Positions 1 through 7,223 of a stretch of DNA of 35,353 bases are shown here, one piece after another (the first letter of the stretch is position 1; every line of letters begins with the position of its first letter). Both the position numbers and the translations under genes were made by a program. A model generated the notes under the pieces. It was given only the letters and a program-made list of their open reading frames with translations, had not been told where the DNA came from and did no database searches. This DNA comes from a virus: positions 1 to 35,353 of IMG/VR virus record IMGVR_UViG_3300045747_000070. One strand, given 5' to 3'.

Positions 1-556
1 GATTGAATGGATCGAACTTTAGAAATTCTTCATCCATAGAATCGCAGGTTTCATAGGTACCATCGGACTTCTTCTTTGGAAAACGTTCCGCAAGCTTGTC
101 AAAGATCTTCTTACCATACTTGTAAAGGAAAACCTTTCCTTCATTTTCTGGATGTGCTGGATCCTTGACAACTACGATGTTTGAAATATAGTTCAGCTTA
201 CGCTTGCGCTGACGAACGATATCCTTGTTCGCTTCTACGCCACTATTCCAAAGTTTTGTGTTTTCTTCGCAGACAGGGCACTTGCTACCCTGACCAAGTG
301 TGGTCAAACATGTATCAATGAACCAGCCGCCCGGTCCCTGAAATCCATGTCCGAAAACTTGTACCCAAGGTGAACCATCATCACCATCGGCTTGTGGAGC
401 ATCAAGGAATCGGATAACGGCTTGACCGTTTCCTGCCTTGTCTACTTCTGGTTGCCAAAAGCGGCTATCTGCACCACCACTCTTGTTATTGATCTTCTCA
501 AGTTCTTTGTTGAGCTTGTCGAAAGATGACTTCTTCTTTAGATTGTTAAAATTCAT
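1..556 (-). CDS. 32: Single-stranded DNA-binding protein gp32 (C-terminal part outside window)
   Basis: Helix-destabilising protein that coats single-stranded DNA during phage replication, recombination and repair. The 185 visible residues match the T4 gp32 core: a basic N-terminal region (NFNNLKKKSSF), the zinc-finger stretch KCPVCEEN, and the strongly conserved run VVVKDPAHPENEGKVF followed by GKKIFDKL. These are known signatures of the gp32 family. It starts with ATG at 556-554 and runs off the window's left edge, so the acidic tail that recruits partner proteins is not visible. It lies directly downstream of gene 59, as in T4, and has its own promoter at 620-648 inside the end of gene 59, which suggests independent strong expression. 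Confidence 0.95.
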   Translation of the reverse strand, partial: MNFNNLKKKSSFDKLNKELEKINNKSGGADSRFWQPEVDKAGNGQAVIRFLDAPQADGDDGSPWVQVFGHGFQGPGGWFIDTCLTTLGQGSKCPVCEENTKLWNSGVEANKDIVRQRKRKLNYISNIVVVKDPAHPENEGKVFLYKYGKKIFDKLAERFPKKKSDGTYETCDSMDEEFLKFDPFN

Positions 557-619
557 ATTTTGTATTTCCTGTATTACGGTGTATTAATTTATCCACGAAA
601 CATATCATAATATAACTAT

Positions 620-648
620 AGTATATAGTATTCTTAGGTCTTTGTCAA
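620..648 (-). promoter_or_regulatory. Sigma70-like promoter for gene 32
   Basis: On the minus strand there is a perfect -35 TTGACA (648-643), a 17-nt spacer and -10 TATACT (625-620). It sits in the last codons of gene 59, about 65 nt before the gene 32 start. Confidence 0.7.
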
Positions 649-1236
649 GCTGTCCACAACGATCTTTTTGTAAGAGTCATCGATGCCAGCGTAACTAGTA
701 AAGAACGGTCTATACTTTTGGAACTTTTTATAAAACGTATCCCAAATAAAGTCACCTTGCAGTTTCTTATTCCAAGCGTCCGTTAGATTCATAAAATGAT
801 CCAGTATAACTAGACTGTCGTATCCTATTTCCTCTTGATAAACAAGATTCAATAACTCTGGTGCCTGACCATCTTTACAGACAATCAAACTTCCAAAATC
901 CTTTTCTGCTAACTTATCCAAGTCTTCTTTGAGACGGTAAGTTCTGGACTGTTGCCAGTTGAGCCAATCTTTATAGACGTTGGCAGCGTCATTTCCTATC
1001 AGATTTCCTACCCAAGTTTTACCATCACCTTTTAAGAAATTAACAGCAAGAAAGTATGGTAATTCCTGTTCGTTGTAAAGGCGACCAATCTTGTGAAACT
1101 GATATTTGTCCTTTCTTTTATTAAATGTATCGACGGAAGCCTTAGTTTTCCCACCATATTTGAAGTAGTCAAAAGACTCGGTTGTGAAATGTAGCTTTAC
1201 TGCCTGATAGGCTAGGTAGGCATCGTATCCGTTCAT
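634..1236 (-). CDS. 59: Loader of gp41 DNA helicase, gp59
   Basis: gp59 binds replication forks and loads the gp41 helicase onto gp32-coated DNA. The 200 residues (T4 gp59 has 217) match the family pattern: FNKRKDKYQFHKIGRLY near residues 39-55, an aromatic WVGNLIGND segment, and LVILDHFMNLTDAWNKK followed by FIWDTFYKKFQKYR in the C-terminal half. It has the T4 position between genes 33 and 32. The ATG overlaps the stop of the small membrane protein gene upstream by 3 nt, so the two are translationally coupled. The call rests on motif similarity from memory plus conserved gene order. Confidence 0.85.
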   Translation of the reverse strand: MNGYDAYLAYQAVKLHFTTESFDYFKYGGKTKASVDTFNKRKDKYQFHKIGRLYNEQELPYFLAVNFLKGDGKTWVGNLIGNDAANVYKDWLNWQQSRTYRLKEDLDKLAEKDFGSLIVCKDGQAPELLNLVYQEEIGYDSLVILDHFMNLTDAWNKKLQGDFIWDTFYKKFQKYRPFFTSYAGIDDSYKKIVVDSLTKT

Positions 1237-1385
1237 TCTTCGCTTTCTTCTTCCACTCTATATTTTGGGATAGATGTTAATAAAATAGTTACGATAAGGA
1301 ATGCGGGTGAAAGTACGAAAACCTTAATAGCAATTCCACTGAGAATCCATAGTGCTACATTGTAGCCAAATACACCATTACTCAT
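1233..1385 (-). CDS. Small single-pass membrane protein, 50 aa
   Basis: A short open frame linking genes 33 and 59. It begins with an ATGA overlap at the gene 33 stop (ATG 1385-1383) and ends overlapping the gene 59 start. Residues 10-40 are hydrophobic (ALWILSGIAIK, then SPAFLIVTILL), predicting one or two membrane helices, and the tail is acidic (VEEESEE). The double overlap is the main evidence that it is real. Function unknown; I know of no counterpart in T4 at this place. Confidence 0.7.
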   Translation of the reverse strand: MSNGVFGYNVALWILSGIAIKVFVLSPAFLIVTILLTSIPKYRVEEESEE

Positions 1386-1684
1386 AGTGGTAACTTTGAA
1401 CCTCTTGGAAGATAACGAAGATCCTGTGCTTCTGCTTCGATCTTGGATTTCAAACCATCGTTTACCAATCCTGCTGCCATTTCAATTTCCAATCCAGTCT
1501 CTTCACAATGCATAGTGATAGCTTCAATGTGCGAAACACGGTATTGAAGTGCCATCGTTTCAATGGTCATAGAGAAAGCATTACGTTCATCCTTAGTAGC
1601 CATGAACTTCTTCTCTAATTTCCTGCGCTTGCGAATATTGGGGATTTCATTAGTATCACAATCAAGTAACGTTGCTAGCGACAT
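1382..1684 (-). CDS. 33: Late promoter transcription accessory protein gp33
   Basis: gp33 bridges host RNA polymerase and the sliding clamp so that sigma gp55 can drive late transcription. The C-terminal half reads ITMHCEETGLEIEMAAGLV, then LKSKIEAEAQDLRYLPRG and SKLPL, a pattern I recognise from gp33 of T4-like phages; the hydrophobic end fits clamp binding. A longer frame starts at a TTG at 1699, but GGAG seven nt before the ATG at 1684 supports that start (an ATG at 1687 is the alternative), giving 100 residues. It lies upstream of genes 59 and 32, as in T4. Confidence 0.8.
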   Translation of the reverse strand: MSLATLLDCDTNEIPNIRKRRKLEKKFMATKDERNAFSMTIETMALQYRVSHIEAITMHCEETGLEIEMAAGLVNDGLKSKIEAEAQDLRYLPRGSKLPL

Positions 1685-1847
1685 CATTATTCTCCACAAC
1701 CATTCGGCACAATTCTTTAAAATATTGCTCTGTAAAATCTCTTTTCATCATGTTTATATCTCTATGTACCCATTGAACGTTATCTATTGTATAGTCTTTG
1801 TTTGAATCAATTCTATCTAAAGAAGCAGTAGTTCCACCATGATCTCT
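1662..1847 (-). pseudogene. Decayed HNH homing endonuclease, C-terminal fragment
   Basis: A minus-strand frame bounded by stops at 1848-1850 and 1662-1664, with no start codon of its own. It encodes ASLDRIDSNK, then YTIDNVQWVHRDINMMKRDF, the hallmark C-terminal part of phage HNH homing endonucleases: the N-containing segment after the metal-binding His. The intact HNH gene at 3895-4455 has the equivalent LASLDRIDSSKGYVKGNVQF. The N-terminal half is missing: guaC ends 16 nt upstream. The fragment's end overlaps the gene 33 start. I infer a homing endonuclease that once sat between guaC and gene 33 and has been mostly deleted. Confidence 0.75.
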
Positions 1848-1862
1848 TTACCTATAGGCAAA

Positions 1863-2897
1863 TCATGTCCCGAAAACATTGTTTATTTGTCTGTTGACTC
1901 TTATAAATTTACATTTTCTGTGGAATTCTTCGATAGATTCTGCTCCAATATAAGTCGCAGCACTACGAATACCCCCAAGTAGATCCTTGATTGTGTGTTC
2001 TACGTTTCCGCGATATGGAACTAGAACTTCCTTTCCTTCCGAAGCACGATATTCGGCAACTCCACCATTGTGCTTGTGCTGTGCTTCCTTGGATGCCATT
2101 CCATAGAACTTACGGAAATGTTGGTGTCCAACTAGAATGTTTTCCCCACCACCCTCTTCGTGTCCAGCTAGCATTCCACCCAACATCACAAGATCTGCAC
2201 CAGCACCAAATGCCTTTGCGACATCACCGGGACACGTACAACCACCATCAGAGATTAACTTTCCACCAGCATCGCGAGCGACCTGTGAACATTCAATGAC
2301 GGCAGAAAGTTGTGGATAACCGATACCAGTAAGTCTACGTGTTGTGCAGACTGAGCCGGGACCGATACCAATCTTGACAACATTGACACCACATTCGTAT
2401 AGTTGTTCGACACGTTCTGGTGTTACTACGTTTCCAGCAATCAAAACATATTCTGGAAACTCTTCGGCAATGTGAAGACACTGATCTTCGAAGTGTGTTG
2501 TATACCCATTAGCAACATCCACGCATACTGCAAATGGTTTGGTAACACCATTATCATCACACATTTCATTGAAAAGAACGAACTTCTCAATGTCTTCGGT
2601 GGAAGTTCCCATAGAGTAAATGGCATAACGTGCGGCATCAGCACTGACATCAAAGAAGTCTAAAAGTTCTTGAACGGTATAATGCTTTACCAATGCTGTC
2701 AGAATCTTGTATTCCGACAATGCCTCTACCATTTCAAAGGTACCAACACCATCCATATTTGCTGCCACAATTGGTGTGATCTCTCTATCGAAGAATTCCA
2801 CTGTGGTAGACACTTGACTTCTGGATCGTAATGAAGATCTATTGGGTACCATCAGAACATCAGAAAAATCCAATTTGGGTTCATTATCAATTATCAC
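1863..2897 (-). CDS. guaC: GMP reductase
   Basis: Reduces GMP to IMP with release of ammonia (NADPH-dependent), redirecting purine nucleotides. The sequence has the IMPDH/GMPR barrel with the catalytic-loop motif GIGPGSVCTTRRLTG, the phosphate-binding ISDGGCTCPGDVAKAFGAG and VMLGGMLAGHEE. What separates GMP reductase from IMP dehydrogenase is the FYGMAS...GGVAEYRASEGKEV region and the VEHTIKDLLGGIRSAATYIG end, both GMPR-like; no CBS domains are present. A longer frame starts at TTG 2930, but GGAGAG just before a GTG at 2897 gives a better start (344 aa). It overlaps the hydrolase gene upstream by 11 nt. Likely used to balance purine pools during phage DNA synthesis. Confidence 0.88.
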   Translation of the reverse strand: MIIDNEPKLDFSDVLMVPNRSSLRSRSQVSTTVEFFDREITPIVAANMDGVGTFEMVEALSEYKILTALVKHYTVQELLDFFDVSADAARYAIYSMGTSTEDIEKFVLFNEMCDDNGVTKPFAVCVDVANGYTTHFEDQCLHIAEEFPEYVLIAGNVVTPERVEQLYECGVNVVKIGIGPGSVCTTRRLTGIGYPQLSAVIECSQVARDAGGKLISDGGCTCPGDVAKAFGAGADLVMLGGMLAGHEEGGGENILVGHQHFRKFYGMASKEAQHKHNGGVAEYRASEGKEVLVPYRGNVEHTIKDLLGGIRSAATYIGAESIEEFHRKCKFIRVNRQINNVFGT

Positions 2898-3528
2898 TAG
2901 TTCTCTCCGAATAAAAAATGTGGTGTCCAATCTGCGTTATATAATTCTTACTTTCAGCCCATCTTGGGGTTACGTAATCCGCATGAAAGTAAAGCGCAGT
3001 ATTCATTGTACTATCTGCGACACCTTTTGTCAAGCTTTTTCGAGCGATTTCTACAGCATGTACGAAAACATTTGCCTTTGGTGGATCGTGTGACTGACAC
3101 ACCCAAGAAAACTGGCAAGTATTACCACTCTTTTGCTTGACAACACCACATATGCTGTTTGCAAAGTGCATACGCTTTCTATTAAGAGTTACCTGTGCGA
3201 CTGCTCTCGCACCCTCTTCATCCTTTGCACCAGTTTCATAATAGATATTCTCAGCCAAACATGTGACTTCGGATTCTGCTGCCATTTCCTTGTGATATCT
3301 CTTATTGAAACTTTCTACCTGCTTTGATAGATCCTCAATAGTTTGATTTGCATTATTTGCAAATTGTGCGTGTGTCGCTCTTTCCTGTTTTAATTGTGTA
3401 CTCAGATGGTATACTGAGGTTGCTGGAACATAGATTCCAAGAAATAGTGCTGATGCCAGCACCCCTACGCGAAGCATGAGTGTCATGTGTTTGTTCACCC
3501 AAGCGTCTATTTTGTCTACTGCGTTCAT
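2887..3528 (-). CDS. SleB/CwlJ-type cell wall hydrolase with N-terminal membrane anchor
   Basis: Predicted peptidoglycan hydrolase of the Hydrolase_2 (SleB/CwlJ) family. Residues about 15-40 (LRVGVLASALFLGIYVPA) form a signal-anchor helix, followed by a short coiled-coil-like linker. The catalytic domain from about residue 85 has LAENIYYETGAKDEEGARAVAQVTLNR, where the first Glu is the family's likely catalytic residue, then the Cys-containing QFSWVC and the YFHADYVTPRW stretch. A GGAGG nine nt before the ATG supports the start. The anchor suggests a signal-arrest-release type lysin or an envelope-acting enzyme; no holin is recognisable next to it. Confidence 0.8.
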   Translation of the reverse strand: MNAVDKIDAWVNKHMTLMLRVGVLASALFLGIYVPATSVYHLSTQLKQERATHAQFANNANQTIEDLSKQVESFNKRYHKEMAAESEVTCLAENIYYETGAKDEEGARAVAQVTLNRKRMHFANSICGVVKQKSGNTCQFSWVCQSHDPPKANVFVHAVEIARKSLTKGVADSTMNTALYFHADYVTPRWAESKNYITQIGHHIFYSERTSDN

Positions 3529-3557
3529 GTGTATTTTACCTCCATTATGCAGCGGCT

Positions 3558-3591
3558 AAAAGAAAGGGGTGGGAGGTTTCCCTCCCACCCC
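3558..3591 (-). terminator. Rho-independent terminator after tmRNA
   Basis: Perfect 11-bp GC-rich hairpin (3566-3576 with 3581-3591, loop of 4) followed on the minus strand by TTTCTTTT. It ends the tmRNA transcript just upstream of the hydrolase gene. Confidence 0.9.
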
Positions 3592-3823
3592 GTTGCCCGT
3601 TCTGTTTCCAAGTGGGCTAATCTCATTGTACAAAAGTGCGATTAAGCAGCAATTGCCATAGGTGTAAATGAATTATCGTTTGCATTTACTGATTTACTGA
3701 CACTACGATCTTTCTATCTCTCGGAGTCGAAACTATTCACCCCCATAGATGGCAACTCATTGGTGGAGTTGCCTATATAATATGGTGGAGGTGGGGAACA
3801 TCGCAGATCCCGTGTTCCAAGCC
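3592..3823 (-). ncRNA. ssrA: Circularly permuted, two-piece tmRNA
   Basis: tmRNA rescues stalled ribosomes and tags the nascent peptide. The coding piece starts at 3744 with GGGGGUGAAUAGUUUCGACU, the conserved tmRNA 5' end. It holds a tag frame at 3683-3642 reading ANDNSFTPMAIAA then TAA, and a later GCCC/GGGC pairing (3594-3597 with 3613-3616). No T-arm follows. Instead, the acceptor piece lies upstream and ends CACCUCC-A-CCA (CCA at 3785-3783). Its 7-nt acceptor strand (3793-3787) pairs fully with GGGGGUG at 3744-3738 with one G-U. A second helix pairs 3720-3725 (UCCGAG) with 3816-3821 (CUUGGA). The pieces are separated by a hairpin linker (GGCAACTC/GAGTTGCC, 3751-3774). The T-arm is irregular. 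The 3' end of the coding piece is approximate. Confidence 0.87.
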
Positions 3824-3872
3824 TTACTAAAGTTCATTCAGATAATTGCTTATCAACGTACCAGTCTATTAT

Positions 3873-3901
3873 ATAGTAACATAGGAAATTCTTAATGTCA
3901 A
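3873..3901 (-). promoter_or_regulatory. Sigma70-like promoter for tmRNA
   Basis: Minus-strand TTGACA (3901-3896), 17-nt spacer, TACTAT (3878-3873), about 50 nt before the tmRNA acceptor piece. Its -35 overlaps the start codon of the divergent HNH gene on the other strand. Confidence 0.7.
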
Positions 3902-4455
3902 GACCAACTATCGCGTTAAATTGTATGCACTGTAATAAAGAATTTGAAAAGGATCGTAGAGAACATGATCGTCAAATTCGCAATGGGAAAATTAATTTCT
4001 TTTGTTCTTTATCGTGTACGGCTACATTCAATAACTACAAATTAGATAAAGGTAACAAGATGAAGGGAAATTTAAGAATTGGTGGTGAAAAATTACCAAG
4101 GACGTTAGATAGAAAACTTAAATATTATATCAGAAAAGCTAAAAGTCGCGCTAAAGATAAAAATATAGAAACCAATATTGATGTAGAATATTTGAAATAT
4201 TTGTGGGAATCACAAAATGGGAAGTGTGTATATAGTGGAATAGAATTAAAAATTACAGACTATCATTTTGATAAAGGAAGACAAGACCAGATACATTTAG
4301 CATCTTTAGACAGAATAGATTCATCGAAAGGATATGTAAAAGGAAATGTACAATTTATATCAGCGTCATTAAATTACGCCAAAAATGACATGGACGATAA
4401 TATGTTTAGAGAAGGATTAAAGGAGTTATTCAAAGCATATTCAAATAACTCCTAA
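3895..4455 (+). CDS. HNH homing endonuclease
   Basis: Free-standing phage HNH endonuclease, 186 aa, and the only convincing plus-strand gene in the window. The N-terminus has a zinc-finger-like pair, CMHCNKEF and then FCSLSC (residues about 11-41). The HNH core is in the C-terminal half: GKCVYSGIELKITDYHFDKG, LASLDRIDSSKGYVKGN and VQFISASLNYAKNDM. AGGAAA seven nt upstream supports the ATG. It is AT-richer than its neighbours and divergent from them, both signs of a mobile gene, and is inserted next to the tmRNA gene. Homing activity is inferred from the family. Confidence 0.88.
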   Translation: MSRPTIALNCMHCNKEFEKDRREHDRQIRNGKINFFCSLSCTATFNNYKLDKGNKMKGNLRIGGEKLPRTLDRKLKYYIRKAKSRAKDKNIETNIDVEYLKYLWESQNGKCVYSGIELKITDYHFDKGRQDQIHLASLDRIDSSKGYVKGNVQFISASLNYAKNDMDDNMFREGLKELFKAYSNNS

Positions 4456-4481
4456 TCGTTAAACAAGTTATCAAACCTCTA

Positions 4482-4892
4482 TTATGGAGTTACTGTTGGA
4501 TCAGCAACAGGAGCAACTGGTGCTTCTACTACTGGATCTGCTACCACTGGAACTTCAACTGGTGCTTCTACAACAGGAACTTCCACCACTGGTGCTTCAA
4601 CTACTGGAACTTCAACTACTGGTGGAACTACAACTGGAGCAACAACCACTGGTGCTTCTACGACCGCATCTGTAGTAGTAAAATCGTAACCATGATAGTT
4701 AACAATAGAATTCTGAGATAGAAGTGAACCTTCACTTAGAACCTGATCTTCTGTTCCTACCAAGTATAAACGACGACCCTGATCATCATAGAACTTTGTT
4801 GCATATGCATCAGTTGGTAGATACCATTCTTCGACCTGATTGATTCCAGTGCGTGTTTCATTTCCGAGATATTTGATTACTACTAGTGACAT
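4482..4892 (-). CDS. Hypothetical protein with Val/Pro/Glu/Ala repeat tail
   Basis: 136 aa in two parts. Residues 1-73 are an ordinary folded region (SLVVIKYLGNE, WYLPTDAYATKFYDDQGRRL, NSIVNYHGYDF). Residues 74-136 are a low-complexity tail built from units such as VVEAP, VVEVP and VVADP, about twelve in tandem. The DNA repeats accordingly (ACTGGTGCTTCTAC-like units, 4500-4670). The tail resembles extended spacer or stalk sequences on structural proteins. No homologue recognised; a virion or surface role is only a guess. Confidence 0.75.
   Translation of the reverse strand: MSLVVIKYLGNETRTGINQVEEWYLPTDAYATKFYDDQGRRLYLVGTEDQVLSEGSLLSQNSIVNYHGYDFTTTDAVVEAPVVVAPVVVPPVVEVPVVEAPVVEVPVVEAPVEVPVVADPVVEAPVAPVADPTVTP
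4500..4672. repeat. Tandem degenerate 15-24 nt coding repeat
   Basis: Imperfect tandem units built on GGTGCTTCTAC / GGAACTTCAAC / GGATCTGC on the plus strand, encoding the VVEAP/VVEVP tail of the minus-strand protein. Unit number is likely to vary between relatives through slippage. Confidence 0.75.
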
Positions 4893-4920
4893 TTCATTAT
4901 CCTTTGTTTAAATTAGTTGA

Positions 4921-6252
4921 TTACAGGTGCCCATGAATGTGTGCAACGCCCTTATGTGCATCCACAGCAAATTCTGTATGCTCTAGATCCTTCTTTGTAT
5001 TACCCTTGAAGGTAAGACCCGAAACATGTCCTGCACCACGTTGAATGTGTGGATTCGCTGCAAGGAACTTGTGATGTTCTGGAGAACCACCAGCATGATG
5101 TTCCGCATCATTATAACGATCATCACGAACGTTTGCATTATGAACTGGATGACCTGTTTGAGTACCATTTGGATGGTGAACAACTAGAGTGTGTGGAAGT
5201 TCATTATGTTCGCGTGTTCTGAATACAACTGCGGCATTTCCACCAGCATGTAGATGCTTTGAAACATCCTTATCATTACTCTCTGCGTGACCAGTACCAG
5301 TCGAAGATAGTGTTAGATGATAACCTTTCTTTGCAAGATTCTCACGCTTTGCAGGTGAAGACATACGACCGGCAACCTTGGTATAGTCATAATGCTTGAC
5401 TTCGTGCTGACCACCCTTACCGAACTTATTCCAATATTGATGTGGAAGAATGTGTTCGATGTTCAAATCTGAGTTTGCATTCAGACGTACAGCAGGTTCG
5501 AAGCCTTTCTTCTTGGCACCAGTACCATGACGTTGAATCTCATGTGAGAGCATACGAACAGCGTGTTCTGGATGCTTCTGTAGAAACTGAGTACGTGCAA
5601 CCTTCAAGTGATAGTTACGCTCTTCACCTTGGTTCATACCAGCATGAAGTGCTAGACATGTGGACTTGCATCCCTTGGTTGCCTTTGGGCAAACATTGTT
5701 GCCACCGCCGATTGTGTGTGGTGCCAGAGCAAGACCAAGAATCTTAACCTTCTTACCGTGTGCCTCTGCTCCAACATGCTTCTCTGGATCATACTTTCCA
5801 TTCGATGACATTAGGTTGCTACCGTGTCCTAGTGAAAGCTTCTTTGGATGACCAATTGTTGCACGGCGAGCATTCTCAGACTTTTCGTAATTACTCTTGA
5901 AATTGTTCCAATGAGTGACTGCTTCCTTGTGCTTTGCTACTCTAACGTGTTCATGTTCACCTTCTGGAAAGGCAGCTTCCGCGCCTCTACGCATGTGATG
6001 AAGAATGTTACCACCAGACTTATCGTGTTCTGGATGTTGCTGTAAATATTCATGTGCAGATGGAAGATGACTTAGATCTGCTTCTGCCATCAATGCTTCA
6101 TTGACCGCATGTTTAAGTGGATCATAAACATGATATGGCATAATGAGGTTTTCCATAAACTCACGGGCATTATCCCCATGACCTACGAAATTACGTTCAC
6201 CACCCCAATTCGGTTCAGCGGCTTCTGATAAGAATGTTTTAAATGAAAGCAT
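4921..6252 (-). CDS. Gp88-domain protein with T4-like capsid-targeting leader
   Basis: 443 aa. The core has CPKATKGCKSTCLALHAG (residues about 190-207) and later VRLNANSDLNIEH and STGTGHAESND, the layout of the Gp88 domain known from mycobacteriophages (function unknown, three clustered Cys suggesting metal or an iron-sulfur cluster). The start is placed at ATG 6252, eight nt after AAGGA, rather than at 6285. This exposes the N-terminus MLSFKTFLSEAA, which fits the T4 capsid-targeting sequence pattern (MKTYQEFIAEA in T4 IPIII) with a gp21-type cleavage site after SE. I infer it is packaged in the head and cleaved. His is very abundant throughout. Confidence 0.75.
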   Translation of the reverse strand: MLSFKTFLSEAAEPNWGGERNFVGHGDNAREFMENLIMPYHVYDPLKHAVNEALMAEADLSHLPSAHEYLQQHPEHDKSGGNILHHMRRGAEAAFPEGEHEHVRVAKHKEAVTHWNNFKSNYEKSENARRATIGHPKKLSLGHGSNLMSSNGKYDPEKHVGAEAHGKKVKILGLALAPHTIGGGNNVCPKATKGCKSTCLALHAGMNQGEERNYHLKVARTQFLQKHPEHAVRMLSHEIQRHGTGAKKKGFEPAVRLNANSDLNIEHILPHQYWNKFGKGGQHEVKHYDYTKVAGRMSSPAKRENLAKKGYHLTLSSTGTGHAESNDKDVSKHLHAGGNAAVVFRTREHNELPHTLVVHHPNGTQTGHPVHNANVRDDRYNDAEHHAGGSPEHHKFLAANPHIQRGAGHVSGLTFKGNTKKDLEHTEFAVDAHKGVAHIHGHL

Positions 6253-6270
6253 TGGTGTATCCTTTATATG

Positions 6271-6348
6271 TTTGCTGGTAGTCACGCATGGCTTCTCTTA
6301 GCTAACCACCCCTATGTCATTAGGTGACTTACGGTTAGTGCCAGCAAA
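6271..6348 (-). ncRNA. Structured leader RNA upstream of the Gp88-domain gene
   Basis: A 78-nt segment closed by a perfect 8-bp helix (TTTGCTGG 6271-6278 with CCAGCAAA 6341-6348). Inside are a GTCA/TGAC hairpin and a CTAACC/GGTTAG helix. It ends 19 nt before the start codon and could be a regulatory leader or a tRNA-like fold. No known class recognised. Confidence 0.45.
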
Positions 6349-6354
6349 TCTGTT

Positions 6355-6465
6355 TTATAGCTTCGCCTTAGCAGCGTCAGTCTTAGCCTTGACCCAATTG
6401 TAGACGGCAGGAACTAGAACGGTAACAACCGAGCCAGCGACAAAACCTAGAATAAATTCAAACAT
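6355..6465 (-). CDS. Small membrane protein, 36 aa
   Basis: Frame from ATG 6465 to TAA 6355, preceded by AGGAG at good spacing. Residues 3-22 (EFILGFVAGSVVTVLVPAVY) form one membrane helix, followed by a basic/alanine tail (KAKTDAAKAKL). Typical of small phage membrane proteins; function unknown. Confidence 0.7.
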   Translation of the reverse strand: MFEFILGFVAGSVVTVLVPAVYNWVKAKTDAAKAKL

Positions 6466-6495
6466 ATTGATCTCCTAAAGTGATGGTTCGACACT

Positions 6496-7164
6496 TTATT
6501 TAGCTTTCGCCAGATTCCTCATGAACTCACGGAGCATTTTAATACATTTTTCGTATGGTTCGATATAAACCAGTGGATATGGGGTGTCTTCGACAGACAG
6601 CATGATAACGACCTTTTCTGGTGTTACCCCAAACAATTCTTCATACATTCTACCATAGGCACCACCCTGCATAAAGTAATCGTCAATATCTTCCTTTTTC
6701 TTGGCGCGAGTGGCAGTCTTGAAGTCTACTACGGAAAGATCATCGTAATAGTCAGCCACGCAGTCTGTGGTTCCTGCCAATTCCAAATCGTCACTATACA
6801 TCTGACCTTCGATCACCTTGAGATTGTCGAGACGATCAAGAAGGGGTACAATCTTATAGAACATGGATTTGTTCAATGGGTCGCCTTCCAGCAACATATT
6901 GACTGGCTTGTTGTGCAAGTAGTTTTCAATAGTGTTGTGTAGTGCAGTTCCACGCGCCTTTGCACGATTAGAAATCTTATCGGCAGCAGCCTCACCAATC
7001 TTGGCACGCCACTTGGCAATGCTAGCAGCCTTCACCTGACCAGTCAATGTTGTGACTGACTGGTAGTGATTACCTTCTGGTGTAACATAGTGACGCTTAC
7101 CATCGGCTTGCGTCACTTGTTGTAAAATTGGCAACTTCACGAAATCATGAACAAATGTTTTCAA
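6496..7164 (-). CDS. PD-(D/E)XK superfamily exonuclease
   Basis: 222-aa predicted nuclease of the RecB/Cas4-like PD-(D/E)XK group found in many phages. Visible motifs are ARGTALHNTIENYL (helix with the conserved His/Glu, about residues 70-83), GTTDCVADYYDD (the metal-binding Asp region, about 131-142) and SVVDFKTATR (the D-x-K active site, about 144-152), then a Gln-containing YFMQGGAYG helix. The start is a TTG eight nt after GAGG; no ATG lies nearby. Preceded by a promoter at 7192-7220. Likely functions in DNA recombination or host DNA degradation. Confidence 0.8.
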   Translation of the reverse strand: MKTFVHDFVKLPILQQVTQADGKRHYVTPEGNHYQSVTTLTGQVKAASIAKWRAKIGEAAADKISNRAKARGTALHNTIENYLHNKPVNMLLEGDPLNKSMFYKIVPLLDRLDNLKVIEGQMYSDDLELAGTTDCVADYYDDLSVVDFKTATRAKKKEDIDDYFMQGGAYGRMYEELFGVTPEKVVIMLSVEDTPYPLVYIEPYEKCIKMLREFMRNLAKAK

Positions 7165-7191
7165 AATAATACCTCATAATAATGTCCATAC

Positions 7192-7220
7192 ATTATATCA
7201 CAGATTTTCTTAATACACAA
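7192..7220 (-). promoter_or_regulatory. Sigma70-like promoter for the exonuclease gene
   Basis: Minus strand TTGTGT, spacer of 17 beginning ATTAAGAAAA, TATAAT (7197-7192), 28 nt before the TTG start. Confidence 0.6.
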
Positions 7221-7223
7221 CTA

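Noticed and set aside
1863-2897. IMP dehydrogenase
   Set aside because: No CBS domains, and the C-terminal third (FYGMAS, GGVAEYRASEG, GGIRSAATYIG) follows GMP reductase.
4484-4675. Plus-strand Leu/Gln-rich frame
   Set aside because: It is the antisense of the Val/Pro repeat tail of the minus-strand gene, with no ribosome binding site.
5442-6045. Plus-strand frames inside the Gp88-domain gene
   Set aside because: Shadows of a His-rich coding frame; no start signals and composition typical of antisense.
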